Source: Anisodus tanguticus (taxonomy: Eukaryota > Streptophyta > Magnoliopsida > Solanales > Solanaceae). Taken from it: 64,000 nt of DNA. The notes under the pieces were generated by a model. It ran no database searches and was not told the DNA's origin. It saw only the letters and a program-made list of their open reading frames with translations. The stretch covers positions 53,037,513-53,101,512 of the forward strand of contig CM067539.1 in assembly GCA_034509755.1 (NCBI GenBank), in the 5' to 3' direction. Shown piece by piece: positions 53,671 through 64,000 of this stretch (the first letter of the stretch is position 1; each line of letters opens with the position of its first letter). Both the position numbers and the translations under genes were made by a program.

Positions 53671-56600
53671 CTAAGAAAACACAAAAGCCGGAGGTGGAGC
53701 GTCGCGTATCCGGACACCCTGCATAATCTGCATCCATATATGAAAGCAACCTGTCTGGTGCAGGTGTAAACCATAATCAAGAGTGCCCTTAATGTATCGA
53801 ATGATACGCTTAAGAGCAGTGAAATGAGACTCCCTAGGGGCATGTATGAATAAGCACACCTGCTGAACAACATAAGCTATGTCTGGCCTGGTGAATGTGA
53901 GGTACTGAAGTGCACCTGCAAGGCTCCTATACAGAGTAGTAACAGAGACTGGAGCACCATCCATAGCACTGAGCTTAGATTTGGAATCAACTGGAGTAGG
54001 CACCTCTTTGCAGTTCGCCATCTTAGCCCCGTACACAATCTCTTCTCGCATACTTACGCCGACACAAGAACATATGATTGGCAGACCTGGTCACTGATAT
54101 CCCCAAAAAGTAACTCAGCTTCCCCAAATCAGTCATTGCAAATTCAGACTTGAGCAAGACAATAATCTCATTTTTCAATCCGTCGGAGGAGGCAGTAAGA
54201 ACAATATCATCCACGTAAAGTAATAAGTAAGCAGTGCTACTACCTCGATGAAAAATGAAAAGTGATGTATCACTCTTGCTGCATATAAATCCAATATGCA
54301 AGATATACCTGGCAAAGCGATCATATCACGCACGGGGGGCCTGCTTCAGGCCATATAGTGACTTACGGAGACGACACACATAGTGAGGAACTGCTGGATG
54401 GGTGAACCCTGGTGGCTGATGCATGTACACTGTCTCTCGCAGATCCCCATGTAAGAATGCATTCTTCACGTCAAGTTGATGGATCGGCCAGTGTTTGCCC
54501 ATGGCTATGCTCAAAACTGTGCGGATGGTAGCCGGTTTGACAACCGGGCTGAAGGTCTCACCACAATCAATGTCCTCCTGCTGATTTGTGTCATTAGCCA
54601 CAAGACAGGACTTATACCTCTCAAGATCTCCATTGTCTCTGAACTTGTGATGAAATAGCCACATACAACGAATGCCATTCACCCCCTCAGGTCTAGGTAC
54701 TAGATCCCACGTGTGCTGTTTAGTTAAAGCATTGAATTCCTCATACATAGCCGCATTCCAATTAGGGTCTTGTTTGGCCAATTTTAGGTTCTTTAGAAGT
54801 GGAGAGATGGTTTGGGCAGACAAGTTGAAATGAACTTTGGGTTTGAAGATTCCATGCTTTGAACGAGTTTCCATTGGATGGGTAGGGACAGTGGGTGGCG
54901 GAGTGGTGTCTGAGACGGGGGGTAAAGTCGGATAAGGAGAAGGTGGGAGCGAAGCCGTCGGAGGCGTCGCGGCTCCTGGATCGAGAGTCGCGACGCTAGA
55001 AGGTTGACAGGCTTCTCTGAAGTTTGGGCGCCGCGGCACTGTCGACGGTGTTTCAAAAGATTTCTCTCTGGAAATCAGGCGCCGCAGCGCCTCCCCTCGA
55101 GGTCGCGGCTCTGACGACGGAACAAAAGATGTGAGTTGTTCAATTATGAGGGGAGAGATGGCAGACTCGTCAAGAAATGAGTAGTCCTATTTTTGGAATT
55201 TTGGAAGAGTCGAAAACGGGAATGTGGTCTCGTCGAATATGACGTGATGAGATATGTGGATCTGACGAGTTGACAAGTGATAGCATAGATAGCCCCCATG
55301 GTTCGGCGGAAATCCTAGAAAGACACATGGAGTGGACGTATGACCGAGCTTGTGAGGGGCGGTGGAGCTAAGGTTGGGATAGCACAGACAACCAAAAATC
55401 TGTAGATGATCATAAGAGGGGATTCTATGGTAGAGGATTTCGGTAGGGGTCATATTGTGAAGAGTGCTAGTAGAGAGAATATTTAGAGTGTATTCTGACA
55501 TTTTAGCAGCATAGACCCAGAAGGGTGGAGGGAGGGAGGCATGAATCAATAGGGTGTGAATCATATTGTTAATGGTGAGGATGATTCTTTCAGCTTTACC
55601 ATTTTGGGGTGAGGTGTGAGGGCAGGAGAAGTGAAAGACCATGCCATTATTGGTACAAAAGCGGTGAAATATAGAGTTATTGAATTCACGACCATTATCG
55701 CACTGAAATGATTTTATGCCTTTTCCAAATTGTGTTTGAATGAACTTGCAAAACTCAAGAAATTTGACAAACACTTCTGATTTAAATTTAAGAGGGTATA
55801 ACCAAACGTAATGTGAAAAATCATCAAGCAACATAAGATAGTATTTATGACCGAGAGAACTAGAGATAGGAGATGTCCATAAATCGGCATGTATGATATC
55901 AAAAATAGCAAATGTAACACTAGTAGATGATTTAAACGGAAGACGAATATGTTTGCCTAAAGAGCAAGAAACACAATTTTGGGCAAGTTTCCCATTACAA
56001 GCAATGAAATTGTTGCCTCTAAGAAAATTAAAAACTGGGGCTCCTGGATGACCAAGCCTATTATGCCAAGTTGAAGAAGAAACAACCGCTAGAGTGACGG
56101 GAGAGCAAGATCTGGCAGCGGAGGTGGAAGTGAATGGATAGAGCTCCCCCGTGCTATTGCATCTCGTAAGAGGTGTCCCCGTATGAAGATCCTTCACAGT
56201 AAAACCAAAAGGGTCAAAATCCACGGAGACAGAATTATTACGAGTAAATTGGCGGACAGATATGATGTTCTTAATCATGTGTAGGGCATATAGGGTGTTT
56301 TTGAGGGAGAATGGTGGATGAGGAGGTTGTGTGTAAGAGGTACCATAACCCTTAACTGGAATGCGTTGTCCACTACCAACTGTAACATATTGAGGATGCT
56401 TTAACCGAAACAGTTTAGAAATAGTACCTACAGACTGGGTAACGTGAGATATGGCGCCTGAGTCCATGTACCAAGTATTGTCAGGCTATTTCATAGAGAG
56501 GGTGCTGAACGCCTGACCCAACTCAGTGGGTGTCATGTCGGATGAGGGCTGCGGGATTTGACCTTGCATGAAGTGGGCCTGCTGTGGAGCTGGAGCGGGG

Positions 56601-57415
56601 CCTAACAAATTGGGGTAAGAATACAGATTGTATGGATGCTGGTACTGGAATGGACTTGGCGTCGCGGCTCTGAACTGGGGCGCTGTGGCTCTGTACTGGG
56701 GCACCGCGGCGCTGTAGACGAACTGCTGAGGAGCCGTGGCCCAGTTGTTCTGCGATCTCTGTTGCTGTTGCTGCTGTTGGTTCTGTTGACCGCGATCCTT
56801 GCCACGACCACGACCTCCTCTACCGCCGCAGCCTTTTCCACCCTTGCCGCCGCGGCCCTGCCGCTGTTGGGAGTTGTCTGGTGGCGTCAGATCTTGGGGT
56901 TGCGTGTCCACAGCTAACACCTGCTGGGTGTGCTCATCCTGCTTAGCACGACGGGTTTCTTCGAGCAACAATTGTGAGCGAGCTTTGTTAAAACTCGGTA
57001 GTGGATCTGCCTGTTGAATAATGGTAGCCAAAGTATCATATTCGCCCTTAGTAAGGCCAGAAATCATTTGTAGCACCATTTTATCGTCAGTGACAGGCGT
57101 GCCGATGTTAGAGAGTTGATCCGCTAGAAGTTTAAGCTACTTGCAGTACTCACAGACATTGGAGAAGTTTTCAAGACGTGTTTTGTTGAACTGTTCTTCC
57201 AAATACACGGCACGAGTGTGCTTGTTGTCCTGAAAAATTTCCTCCAAACGATTCCACAAGTCAAGGGTTGTGGAGTCAGATTTCATGATAGTAAAGAGAA
57301 AATCCTGAGAGATACTACCATATATCCATTGTTTGACACCGGCGTCGAGACGATGCCAGATAGAATCATCAACCTCCGTAGGGCGCGGAATTATGTCATC
57401 AATATGGTCAAGCAC
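53671..57415 (-). pseudogene. Copia-4 gag-pol
   Basis: Gag (57415-56486) has LDLWNRLEEIFQDNKHTRAV and a glutamine/arginine/glycine-rich tail (RGQQNQQQQQQQRSQNNW) with no CCHC knuckle seen. Protease YMDSGAISHV is at about 56464. Integrase TWHNRLGHPGAPVFNFL, LLDDFSHYVWLYPLKF and FQCDNGREF follow, then RT FLHGDLRETVYMHQPPGF, an intact YVDD near 54212-54223, and RNase H to 53671. The single frame is interrupted by TAG at 57137-57139, 56486-56488 and 55187-55189 and by TGA at 54326-54328, with one frameshift near 54040. Otherwise pol is nearly whole, suggesting fairly recent insertion. Confidence 0.88.
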
Positions 57416-57733
57416 GTTATAGAGACATGCATGATTGCAAAAAAGTTCAACTCAGGGAGAATACTGGTTGTTTTCTTGATCAAGAATAATAGGAATATGG
57501 TTCTTGATGTTGGAAACAGTAAGGGCGGGATGAAACGGGGGTGATGACTTTGTGGTGGGATTTGTGGAGGTAGAGGCGTCAGAAAGTGTGGAAGAATCAG
57601 GGATAGCCATTTAGAGAAGAGAAGAAAGGAAGAACAAAACCCGAAAAACAAGAAGAAAATCCGGGAGGGCCGCGGCGTAGGAGAGGCAGCCGGTGGCTGT
57701 GGAAGAGAAAGGTTTTTAGAATTTTGTTTATTT

Positions 57734-57747
57734 GGCTCTTGATACCA
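57734..57747 (-). other. Copia-4 primer binding site
   Basis: The minus strand reads TGGTATCAAGAGCC, complementary to the initiator methionine tRNA 3' end, directly beside the terminal repeat at 57748. Confidence 0.85.
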
Positions 57748-57800
57748 TGTGAGTTGATATTAATCTCCCTTGGGGAGTCTTTCATTAATATCAACTCACA
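57748..57800 (-). repeat. Copia-4 5' terminal repeat (53-bp palindrome)
   Basis: It runs TGTGAGTTGATATTAAT to ATTAATATCAACTCACA, a near-perfect hairpin with a short loop, directly flanked by TGTGG at 57801-57805. Confidence 0.85.
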
Positions 57801-58673
57801 TGTGGGAAACTCACAAAAGAACAAGAGAGAAAGATGGTCGTCTTCCACTTGAAGATTGAAGAGAGATGAAAGTTCTCGTGAAAAAAGAAATTTGAGCTGA
57901 AATACTATAATGAGGAGATTCTAAAAAAGTTCTACATTTTGAAACAAGATAAAAAAAGTGTGAATGAGTACTATGAATGGTTTGATAGGATAAGATTAAA
58001 GGTCGACCTTGAAGATAATAATGATTGTAACATCCCAAGGTTCATAGCGGGTTTGAACAAGGAGATTTCTTCTCCTATGAGGTTGCATAAATATTTGGAG
58101 TTAGAAGAAGCTTTTCAAGTGGTATTGAAAGTTGAGGACGGGATCAAAGAAGATAAAATCTACATACCACATGCTTCTACTACTTCATGGAACAAAATAA
58201 AGGATACTTGGAAGCCTTCAAGTTCTTGGGATAAGTCTAAGGATCAAAATCAAGATTTCAAGAATCAAGTTGGCAAGGGCAAGTCTAAGTTGGAGACCAA
58301 AGAAGGTGGTAATAAAGCTAAATTTAATTCTCTTTCTTCTATTAAATGTGTTAAGTGTCAAGGCTGCGGTCACAAGATGAATGAGTGTCCCAATCGAAGA
58401 GCCATCCTTGCTATGGATGATGGAGGGTACTTGACCAAGGGTAGTGACAATGAAGAAGACCATGAACCTTGTGATGATGATTTTGTAGGAAATTCGGATG
58501 ACCACCAAGGAGAATATGATACGGCATTGGTAGTGAGAAGAATTATGCAAGTTCAAGTAAAGGATGACTTGGACCAAAGAGAGAATTTATTTCATGGCAA
58601 GTGCAAGATCATGGATTTCACTTATTTTTTAATTATTGATCGTGGGAGCTCTACAAATGTAGTAAGTGCCTAA
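57801..58673 (+). pseudogene. Plus-strand gypsy gag 3' part and start of protease
   Basis: The sequence resumes the interrupted gag. The open frame 57939-58673 (244 residues) has KKSVNEYYEWFDRIRLKVDL, RFIAGLNKEISSPM, a zinc knuckle CVKCQGCGHKMNEC (about 58345-58390) and the retropepsin-like LIIDRGSSTNVV at its end, where the usual second residue after Asp is changed. A stop follows at 58671-58673. Confidence 0.82.
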
Positions 58674-61600
58674 TTGGTTGAACACTTGAAGTTGCCCACT
58701 ACAAAATATCAAACACCATATCGACTTCAATGATTAAATAATTGTGGAGAATTGAAGGTTACCAAGCAAGTTCTAATAAAATTTAGCATTGGCAAGTACC
58801 ATGATGAAATCATTTGTTATGTGGCACATATGCAAGCTTGTTATCTACTACTTGGTCGACCTTGACAATTTGATAGAGGAGCTAAGCATGATGGAAGGTC
58901 CAATAAATACTCCTTTGTCATGAATGGGCAAAAACACATTCTTTATCCCTTAACACCATTGCAAGTAAATGAGGGATACAACAAAATAAGGGAACTAAGA
59001 GAGAGGAACACAAGAGAGGATGAGAGAGAAAATAATGAGAGGAGTAAGAGGGAGAAAAATGGCAATTTAAGAGAGGAAAAATGATATAGAATTGTCACAA
59101 AATAAAAGAGAGAAATAGAAAGTGAGTTTGTTAGCATCTTATCATGAGATCTATAAGGAAATGGAAGATAGTTATCTTATAGTACTTTTGGTATATAGAG
59201 ATAATTTTTTTTGCTACTAATGAACAAACTAACTCTTTACCTAGGGTTGTTTCTTCTCTTTTGCAAGGTTATGAAGATGTCTTTCCCGAGGAGCTACCTA
59301 GAGAATTGTCACCATTGAGAGGAATTTAACATCACATTGACTTCATTCTGGGCTCATAACTTCCAAATCAAACGGCTTATAAAAGCAACCCCGAGGTTAC
59401 TAAAGAGTTGCAAAAGCAAGTTGATGAACTACTTGAGAAAGGATTGGTTAGAGAGTCTTAGCCCTTGTGCAGTTCCCGTGATCTTGGTACCGAAGACAGA
59501 CGGTACATGGAGGATGTGCATTGATGGTAGATCTATCAACCGAATTACTGTAAAGTATCGCCATCCTATACCTAGGCTTGATGACTTACTTGATGAATTG
59601 AGTGGCTCTAGTTTTTTTTTAAAGTGACTTAAGAAGTGGATGCCATTAAATTAGAATTGAACTGGGAGATGAGTGGAAAACCTCTTTTAAAACTAATTTT
59701 GAGTTGTATGAATGGTTGGTTATTCCATTTGGCTTACAAATGCACCTAACACCTTCATGAGACTTCTGAATCATGTGATGAAACATTTATTGGAAAGTTT
59801 GTTGTTGTTTATTTTGATGATATTTTGATGTATAGTAAATCAAAAGAAGAGCATGTTGATCATTTCAAGTGCATTTTTGATGTTCGAAGGCATGAAAAGT
59901 TATACGCTAATTTGACAAAGTGTACTTTTTGTTTTGACAAAATTGTTTTTCTTGGATTTGTGGTTAGTTCTAAAGGTGTTGAGGTAGATGATTCTAAAGT
60001 TAAATCCATTAGGAGTTGACCCACACCTAGGATCATAGGGGATGTTAGGAGCTTCCATGGGTTGACTAGTTTCTATAGAAGGTTTGTTAGAAATTTTAGC
60101 ACCCTAGCCGCAACCCTAACCAAAGTGATAAAAAATGATGTAGCATTTTCTTGGGGAGAAGAGCAAGAAAAGGCTTTTGGGGAATTGAAAGAGAAAATTA
60201 GCAATGCACCTCTTTTTCAATTACCTAACTTTGACAAGGCTTTTCAGATTGAGTGTGATGCTAGTGGGGTAAGCATAGGAGTGGTTTTGATGCAAGATCA
60301 ACAACCTATAGCTTACTTTAGTTAAAAGCTTAAAGGAGCGAGTGAAAATTATTCTACCTATGATAAGAATTTGTATGCTTTAGTTCGGGCTTTGGATAAT
60401 TGACAAAATTACCTTTGGCATAGGGAGTTTGTAATTCACACCGATCATGAATCTTTGAAGCATATTAGAAATCAACATAAGTTGAACAAGAGACATGCTA
60501 AGTGGGTAGAGTTTGTTGAATAATTTTCTTATGTAATCCGTTACAAGAAATGAAAAGAAAATGTGGCAGCGGATGCCCTTTCTAGGAGATATGCCTTGGT
60601 AAACTCTTTGTCATCTAGGTTGATGAGTTTTGAGAGTTTAAAGGAGCTTTACCCTAGTTACCATGACTTTAAGTATAGGAGACCATTTAAGCTTGATGAT
60701 GTATATCTTGATGAACATGAGAAGCAAAAGAAGGCTAAGGAATTAGCCCAAGTGGAGAAGCAAAAAAAGTTTCATAAGCATAAAGGTTTTTTGTATAAAG
60801 TTGGACGTTTGTGTGTGCCTAGCTCTTCTTAGAGGGATTTACTTGTTAGAGAGGCTCATAGTGGAGGTATGATGGGACATTTTGGAATATCCAAGACTTT
60901 GGAGATTTTAAGAGAATACTTTTATTGGCCTAAAATAAAACTTCATGTAGAAAAAATGTGTGATCTATGTATTGAGTGTTAGCAAGATAAGTCTCGGGTA
61001 CATTCTTATGGTTTGTACACACCATTGCCTATTCCTAATGCCTCTTGGTTAGATATTTCCATGAATTTTGTACTTGTCTTATTTAGGACTAGGAAAGGTA
61101 GAGATAACATTTTTGTGGTAGTTGAAAAAAATTCAAATATGGCTCATTTTATACCTTGTCATAAAAGTGATGATGCTTCACATGTTGCTACATTATTTGT
61201 TGACTATGTGCTTAAATTGCATAGAGTTCCTAAGACTATCATTAGTGATAGAGATTCAAAATTTCTTAGTCATTTTTGGAGAAGTTTGTGGGGTAAACTT
61301 AACACTAAATTATTATTTTCTACTTCTTGCCACCCTCAAAACGATGGTCAAACCGAGGTTGTCAACATGAGTTTAGGAAATATGCTTCGGGCCATGATTA
61401 AGGGAAAGCTTACTTCTTGGGAGGATCATTTACCATTTATTGAATTTGCATATAATAGATCTATTCATTTTTCTATTGGTATGTCTCCTTTTAAATGTGT
61501 TTATGGTTTTAACCCACTAACTACTTTGGATTTAACTCCTTTATCGCAAGAAGTTGTTGTGAGTTTAGATGCTAAAGCAAGGGCCAAGGCTATGAAGAAA

Positions 61601-62108
61601 GTGCATAAAAAGCGAGGAGACAACTTGAGAAGATGAGTAAAAAAACGGCTAGTACATCTAACAAAGGAAGAAAAAAAATGATCTTTGCTCCCGGTGATTG
61701 GGTTTGGGTACACTTTAGAAAGGAAAGATTCCCTCACAAAAGAATACAAGTTGTTACCAAGAGAAGATGGACCCTTCCAAGTTCTTGAACGAATTAATGA
61801 CAATGCTTATAAAATTAATCTTCCTAGTAATTTTCAAGTTCATAATGTTTTCAATGTTAGTGACTTGATTCATTTTGATGTGGGTTAACATTTAAATTCG
61901 AGGTCAAATTTTTCTCAAGAAGAGAAGGATGATAACGACCACACCATTATTACTTCAAGACCCTTCACGATGAGTCGGGTGAAGGAACTTCAGGATCTTG
62001 GAAGACACATGATGATAGATACCTTGAAGAACTCTTTGGTGACATCTACCAAATATTACAATATCATACAATGGAAGGAAGATCAAGATTTGAAGGATAG
62101 AGTCATCT
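58674..62108 (+). pseudogene. Plus-strand gypsy pol
   Basis: RT is readable from about 59380 (VPVILVPKTDGTWRMCIDGR, HPIPRLDDLLDEL), with YFDD at 59810-59821 in a shifted frame. RNase H covers 60060-60590 (FQIECDASGVSIGVVL, VAADALSRR). The integrase zinc region is at about 60840-60985 (EAHSGGMMGHFG, CDLCIEC). The integrase core 61013-61636 has ISMNFVLVL, IISDRDSKFLSHFW and HPQNDGQTEVVNMSLG. The C-terminal domain is 61685-61888 (GPFQVLERINDNAYKINLP). Ty3/gypsy order RT-RH-IN is clear and no chromodomain is seen. Many stops and frameshifts occur (for example 60017-60019, 60323-60325, 60830-60832, 61634-61636). The first catalytic Asp of integrase reads Asn. Confidence 0.85.
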
Positions 62109-62118
62109 TGGAAGGCAT

Positions 62119-62465
62119 ATGATATATTTAGGCCTACTTAAAGTGTATTTTTGGACATTTAATGTAATATTTAGCCCTAGTATAAATACTTTACTATCTA
62201 GCTTATTTTGACTAGATTATGTTGATGAATATTTGTGAGCTTAAAGGTCATCTCTTTGTTGCCTTTGAACTTTGCCCAAGGATTTGCAAGAGGTAACCTT
62301 CCTCTTGAGGATTCTACTAGTTTAGGTGATTTTATTGAATGTATTAGAGGTAACTAGGATTCTAATCCTAATTGTTACTAATATTTCTTCAATATTTGTG
62401 TCTAGCTTTTAGCTTTGCTTGTTTTCTATTTTCAATTCTTGCACTTTTTAATTTAGTTATTATCA
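62119..62465 (+). repeat. Putative 3' LTR of the plus-strand gypsy
   Basis: It follows the pol end directly, has a TATAAATA box at 62181-62188 and ends near TTATTATCAACA, after which the sequence changes character. No matching 5' copy was found left of 52308, so the boundaries are inferred. Confidence 0.45.
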
Positions 62466-62469
62466 ACAT

Positions 62470-63690
62470 TCGCCAACCTAACATTGATACTTCTCACATC
62501 CTCCCTCATTGCACTCGTCTCCATGGTCGTCTTTGAAAACTCCCTAAGTAAGAGAGCCATTAAGTCCTCTCCGTCATGAGATTGTCCTCCAGAAGTAGTG
62601 ATGGTACCTACAAAACTCAACAAACAATATTAGTAGTAAAGTTCCTCACGTTGCTCATATTTAACTCTCAAAGTTTACCACTCAACCTAGTGCTTCGTCC
62701 AAGGTTGGGAATGAAAACCATGTGTCCAATTAAGACTCACGATTGCTAAGCTTTGTGAAAGAATGAATTCTTGTGTTAGGAATGACGGATGACTCAAAAC
62801 AAATGGACAAGATCCAATAAACGTTCAACGAAATAAAACGAGAAAAGCTTGAAGAAATTGGTACGAAATAAAATTTGGACTCAAGAACTAATTAATAATC
62901 AAATAAGAATAATTACTAATTATTAGTTAGTTAGAAGAATCAAAGAAAAGAAATTAGAAAATGAGACAAACCTTGAAGGAGAGATTTTTTTAAAAAAATT
63001 TAGGGCTGAAAAAACGACTAAGGAAGGAACAGGAGCAAGAGCGCTATAGTGCTGAAGAAGCGTAAGAATGTGCAAAGTGCACATCTTCAAAAGTTGTCAT
63101 GCACGCGCCCTGCATGCCACGTGGGATTGGCTGCTAGGCGTGTGAGCTTGTTGACGTGTTGGTGGGGGCCAGTCCCTATTTTTTTGAATTTCGCCTTTTT
63201 TTTCTATTTCGTCCTTTGCTTCCTTGAGGATATTTCCCCCCTTTATTCCAACAAATAAATTTTGATTTATACCCCAAATTAATTTGGATCAAACACACCC
63301 CTTTTGGGTCTTGTTCTTCATGAAGATTTAAAATTCTTCAAGAACTTCAAATATCCAATCTCCTTCAAATCAACTCCAAAAATTCTCAAATTTCGAATCT
63401 AGATTCCCTTCCACTAGTAAAAACAAACCCAATAATTTTCAAGACCTAATTTCCTCCTCTTCTTCTTCTTCTTCAAGACCAACTTCAAACTCCATTAATG
63501 GTAGATGACTCAAAATGACCCAATTGACTTGAAACTTTAAATTTTGACTCAAATAATACTAGAAACAAGAATCTAGTGTCAAATCAACAAAACAAATACA
63601 AAATTATTTGGTTTATGATGAATTTTGAATTTTCTATTTTGTAAAAAAAATATGAAGAACTCAGGATTAAGAATTGTAGGAACAATCCTT
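62470..63690 (-). pseudogene. 5' region (leader and gag start) of the outer gypsy
   Basis: The minus strand near 62640-62480 reads a gag-like stretch (SHDGEDLMALLLREFSKTT, TSAMREDVRSINV). From 62640 to 63690 no long minus-strand ORF is seen, fitting a long leader between primer site and gag. The gag is cut where the plus-strand gypsy begins. Confidence 0.5.
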
Positions 63691-63698
63691 TAGCATAA

Positions 63699-63710
63699 GC
63701 TCTGATACCA
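63699..63710 (-). other. Primer binding site of the outer gypsy
   Basis: The minus strand reads TGGTATCAGAGC, the classical plant tRNA-iMet primer site, adjacent to the LTR copy starting near 63711. Confidence 0.85.
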
Positions 63711-64000
63711 AATTATAAGATTCCTAAATGGAAACTCTGAATTCAAAAATAGAATTAAAATGCAAGGAAATAAGATAAAAGCAAGACACAAATAGTAATA
63801 GATTTATGGGAAAACTTGGATTGGATATCAAAAACTCTCAATCTAATCCAACTATGAGCACCTATACTATTTGAAGATCAACAAAGAAGACTCAATTGAA
63901 TCCACAAATAAAAAATTCAATGTAGATAATCAAGGACAAAGTTTGTATTACCAACCAAGGATTAACACACTACAATTAGCTAAGAACTATAACTAATAAG
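63711..64000 (-). repeat. 5' LTR of the outer gypsy, truncated by the window end
   Basis: It repeats 48073-48360 (TTCCTAAATGGAAACTC through AAGAACTATAACTAATAAG) with few differences and runs to the last base of the window. Confidence 0.85.

Larger units (their letters stand above)
53151..57800 (-). mobile_element. Copia-4, Ty1/copia element with short hairpin termini
   Basis: It is inserted in the gypsy gag with a perfect 5-bp target duplication, TGTGG at 53146-53150 and 57801-57805. The primer site TGGTATCAAGAGCC (minus strand, 57734-57747) adjoins the right terminal repeat 57748-57800. A purine tract GAGGGGGTG (about 53265-53273) adjoins the left terminal repeat, which ends at 53264. Both terminal repeats are palindromic but different in sequence. 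The coding region is one frame from 57415 to about 54030 with four stops, then a frameshift. The short termini and pol resemble the Ale/Retrofit group; that lineage call is tentative. Confidence 0.88.

Noticed and set aside
54476..54658. Plus-strand open frame in the Copia-4 region
   Set aside because: Antisense shadow of the Copia-4 RT domain.

Overview
This is plant nuclear DNA, most likely from a member of the Solanaceae. The evidence is an AT-rich background, spliceosomal introns with GT...AG borders, and dense nested Ty1/copia and Ty3/gypsy retrotransposons. There are also L1 and RTE LINEs, tRNA-derived and Au-like SINEs, many MITEs with CTCCCTC-type ends, and repeat ends I associate with tomato, tobacco and pepper. 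The family assignment is inference; no organellar or bacterial features are seen.

One gene is intact. A cinnamoyl-CoA-reductase-like (phenylacetaldehyde-reductase-like) short-chain dehydrogenase runs on the minus strand from an ATG at 34263 to a TGA at 21741. Its six exons (112, 170, 192, 163, 187 and 139 bp) add up to 963 bp, i.e. 320 residues plus stop, and all phases match. Its introns hold a 1.7-kb foldback element, a truncated L1 LINE, an RTE LINE tail, two SINEs and several MITEs. A TATA box and two AC-type (ACCTACC) motifs lie at the promoter end. A second host gene, an F-box/LRR/FBD gene, is a broken remnant: one LRR exon at 2673-2855 and an FBD exon at 14718-15044, with two copia elements in the intron between them. 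A short unrecognised coding-like stretch lies at 19826-20332.

Layout: 1-2600, 3' end of a Sirevirus-like copia element with an env-position ORF, five GGGGGAG tracts and an LTR. 2600-15044, the F-box remnant with Copia-1 (2944-9434, +) and Copia-2 (10413-14231, -, lacking reverse transcriptase). 15164-19790, a rearranged hAT transposon with duplicated flank. 19800-35250, the reductase gene region. 35670-36959, a solo LTR of the Copia-1 family with a perfect 5-bp target duplication. 38087-44772, Copia-3 (-), complete with a GTTCC duplication. 44773-48000, AT-rich DNA with one MITE and a copia RT scrap. 48073-64000, a gypsy nest: an outer minus-strand gypsy whose 5' LTR runs off the window end, a TGTCACGACC-type repeat, a plus-strand gypsy (52308 to about 62465), and Copia-4 (53151-57800, -) inserted in that gypsy's gag gene.

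No autonomous retroelement is intact. Damage includes stops, frameshifts, loss of one YVDD aspartate (Copia-3), loss of all RT/RNase H (Copia-2) and an Asp-to-Asn change in the gypsy integrase. The most unusual observations are Copia-4, whose two 53-bp hairpin termini differ in sequence although flanked by the same target duplication; the long hairpin inside an intron of the intact reductase gene; and a CpG-rich CCGCGGCGC-type motif recurring in unrelated elements.
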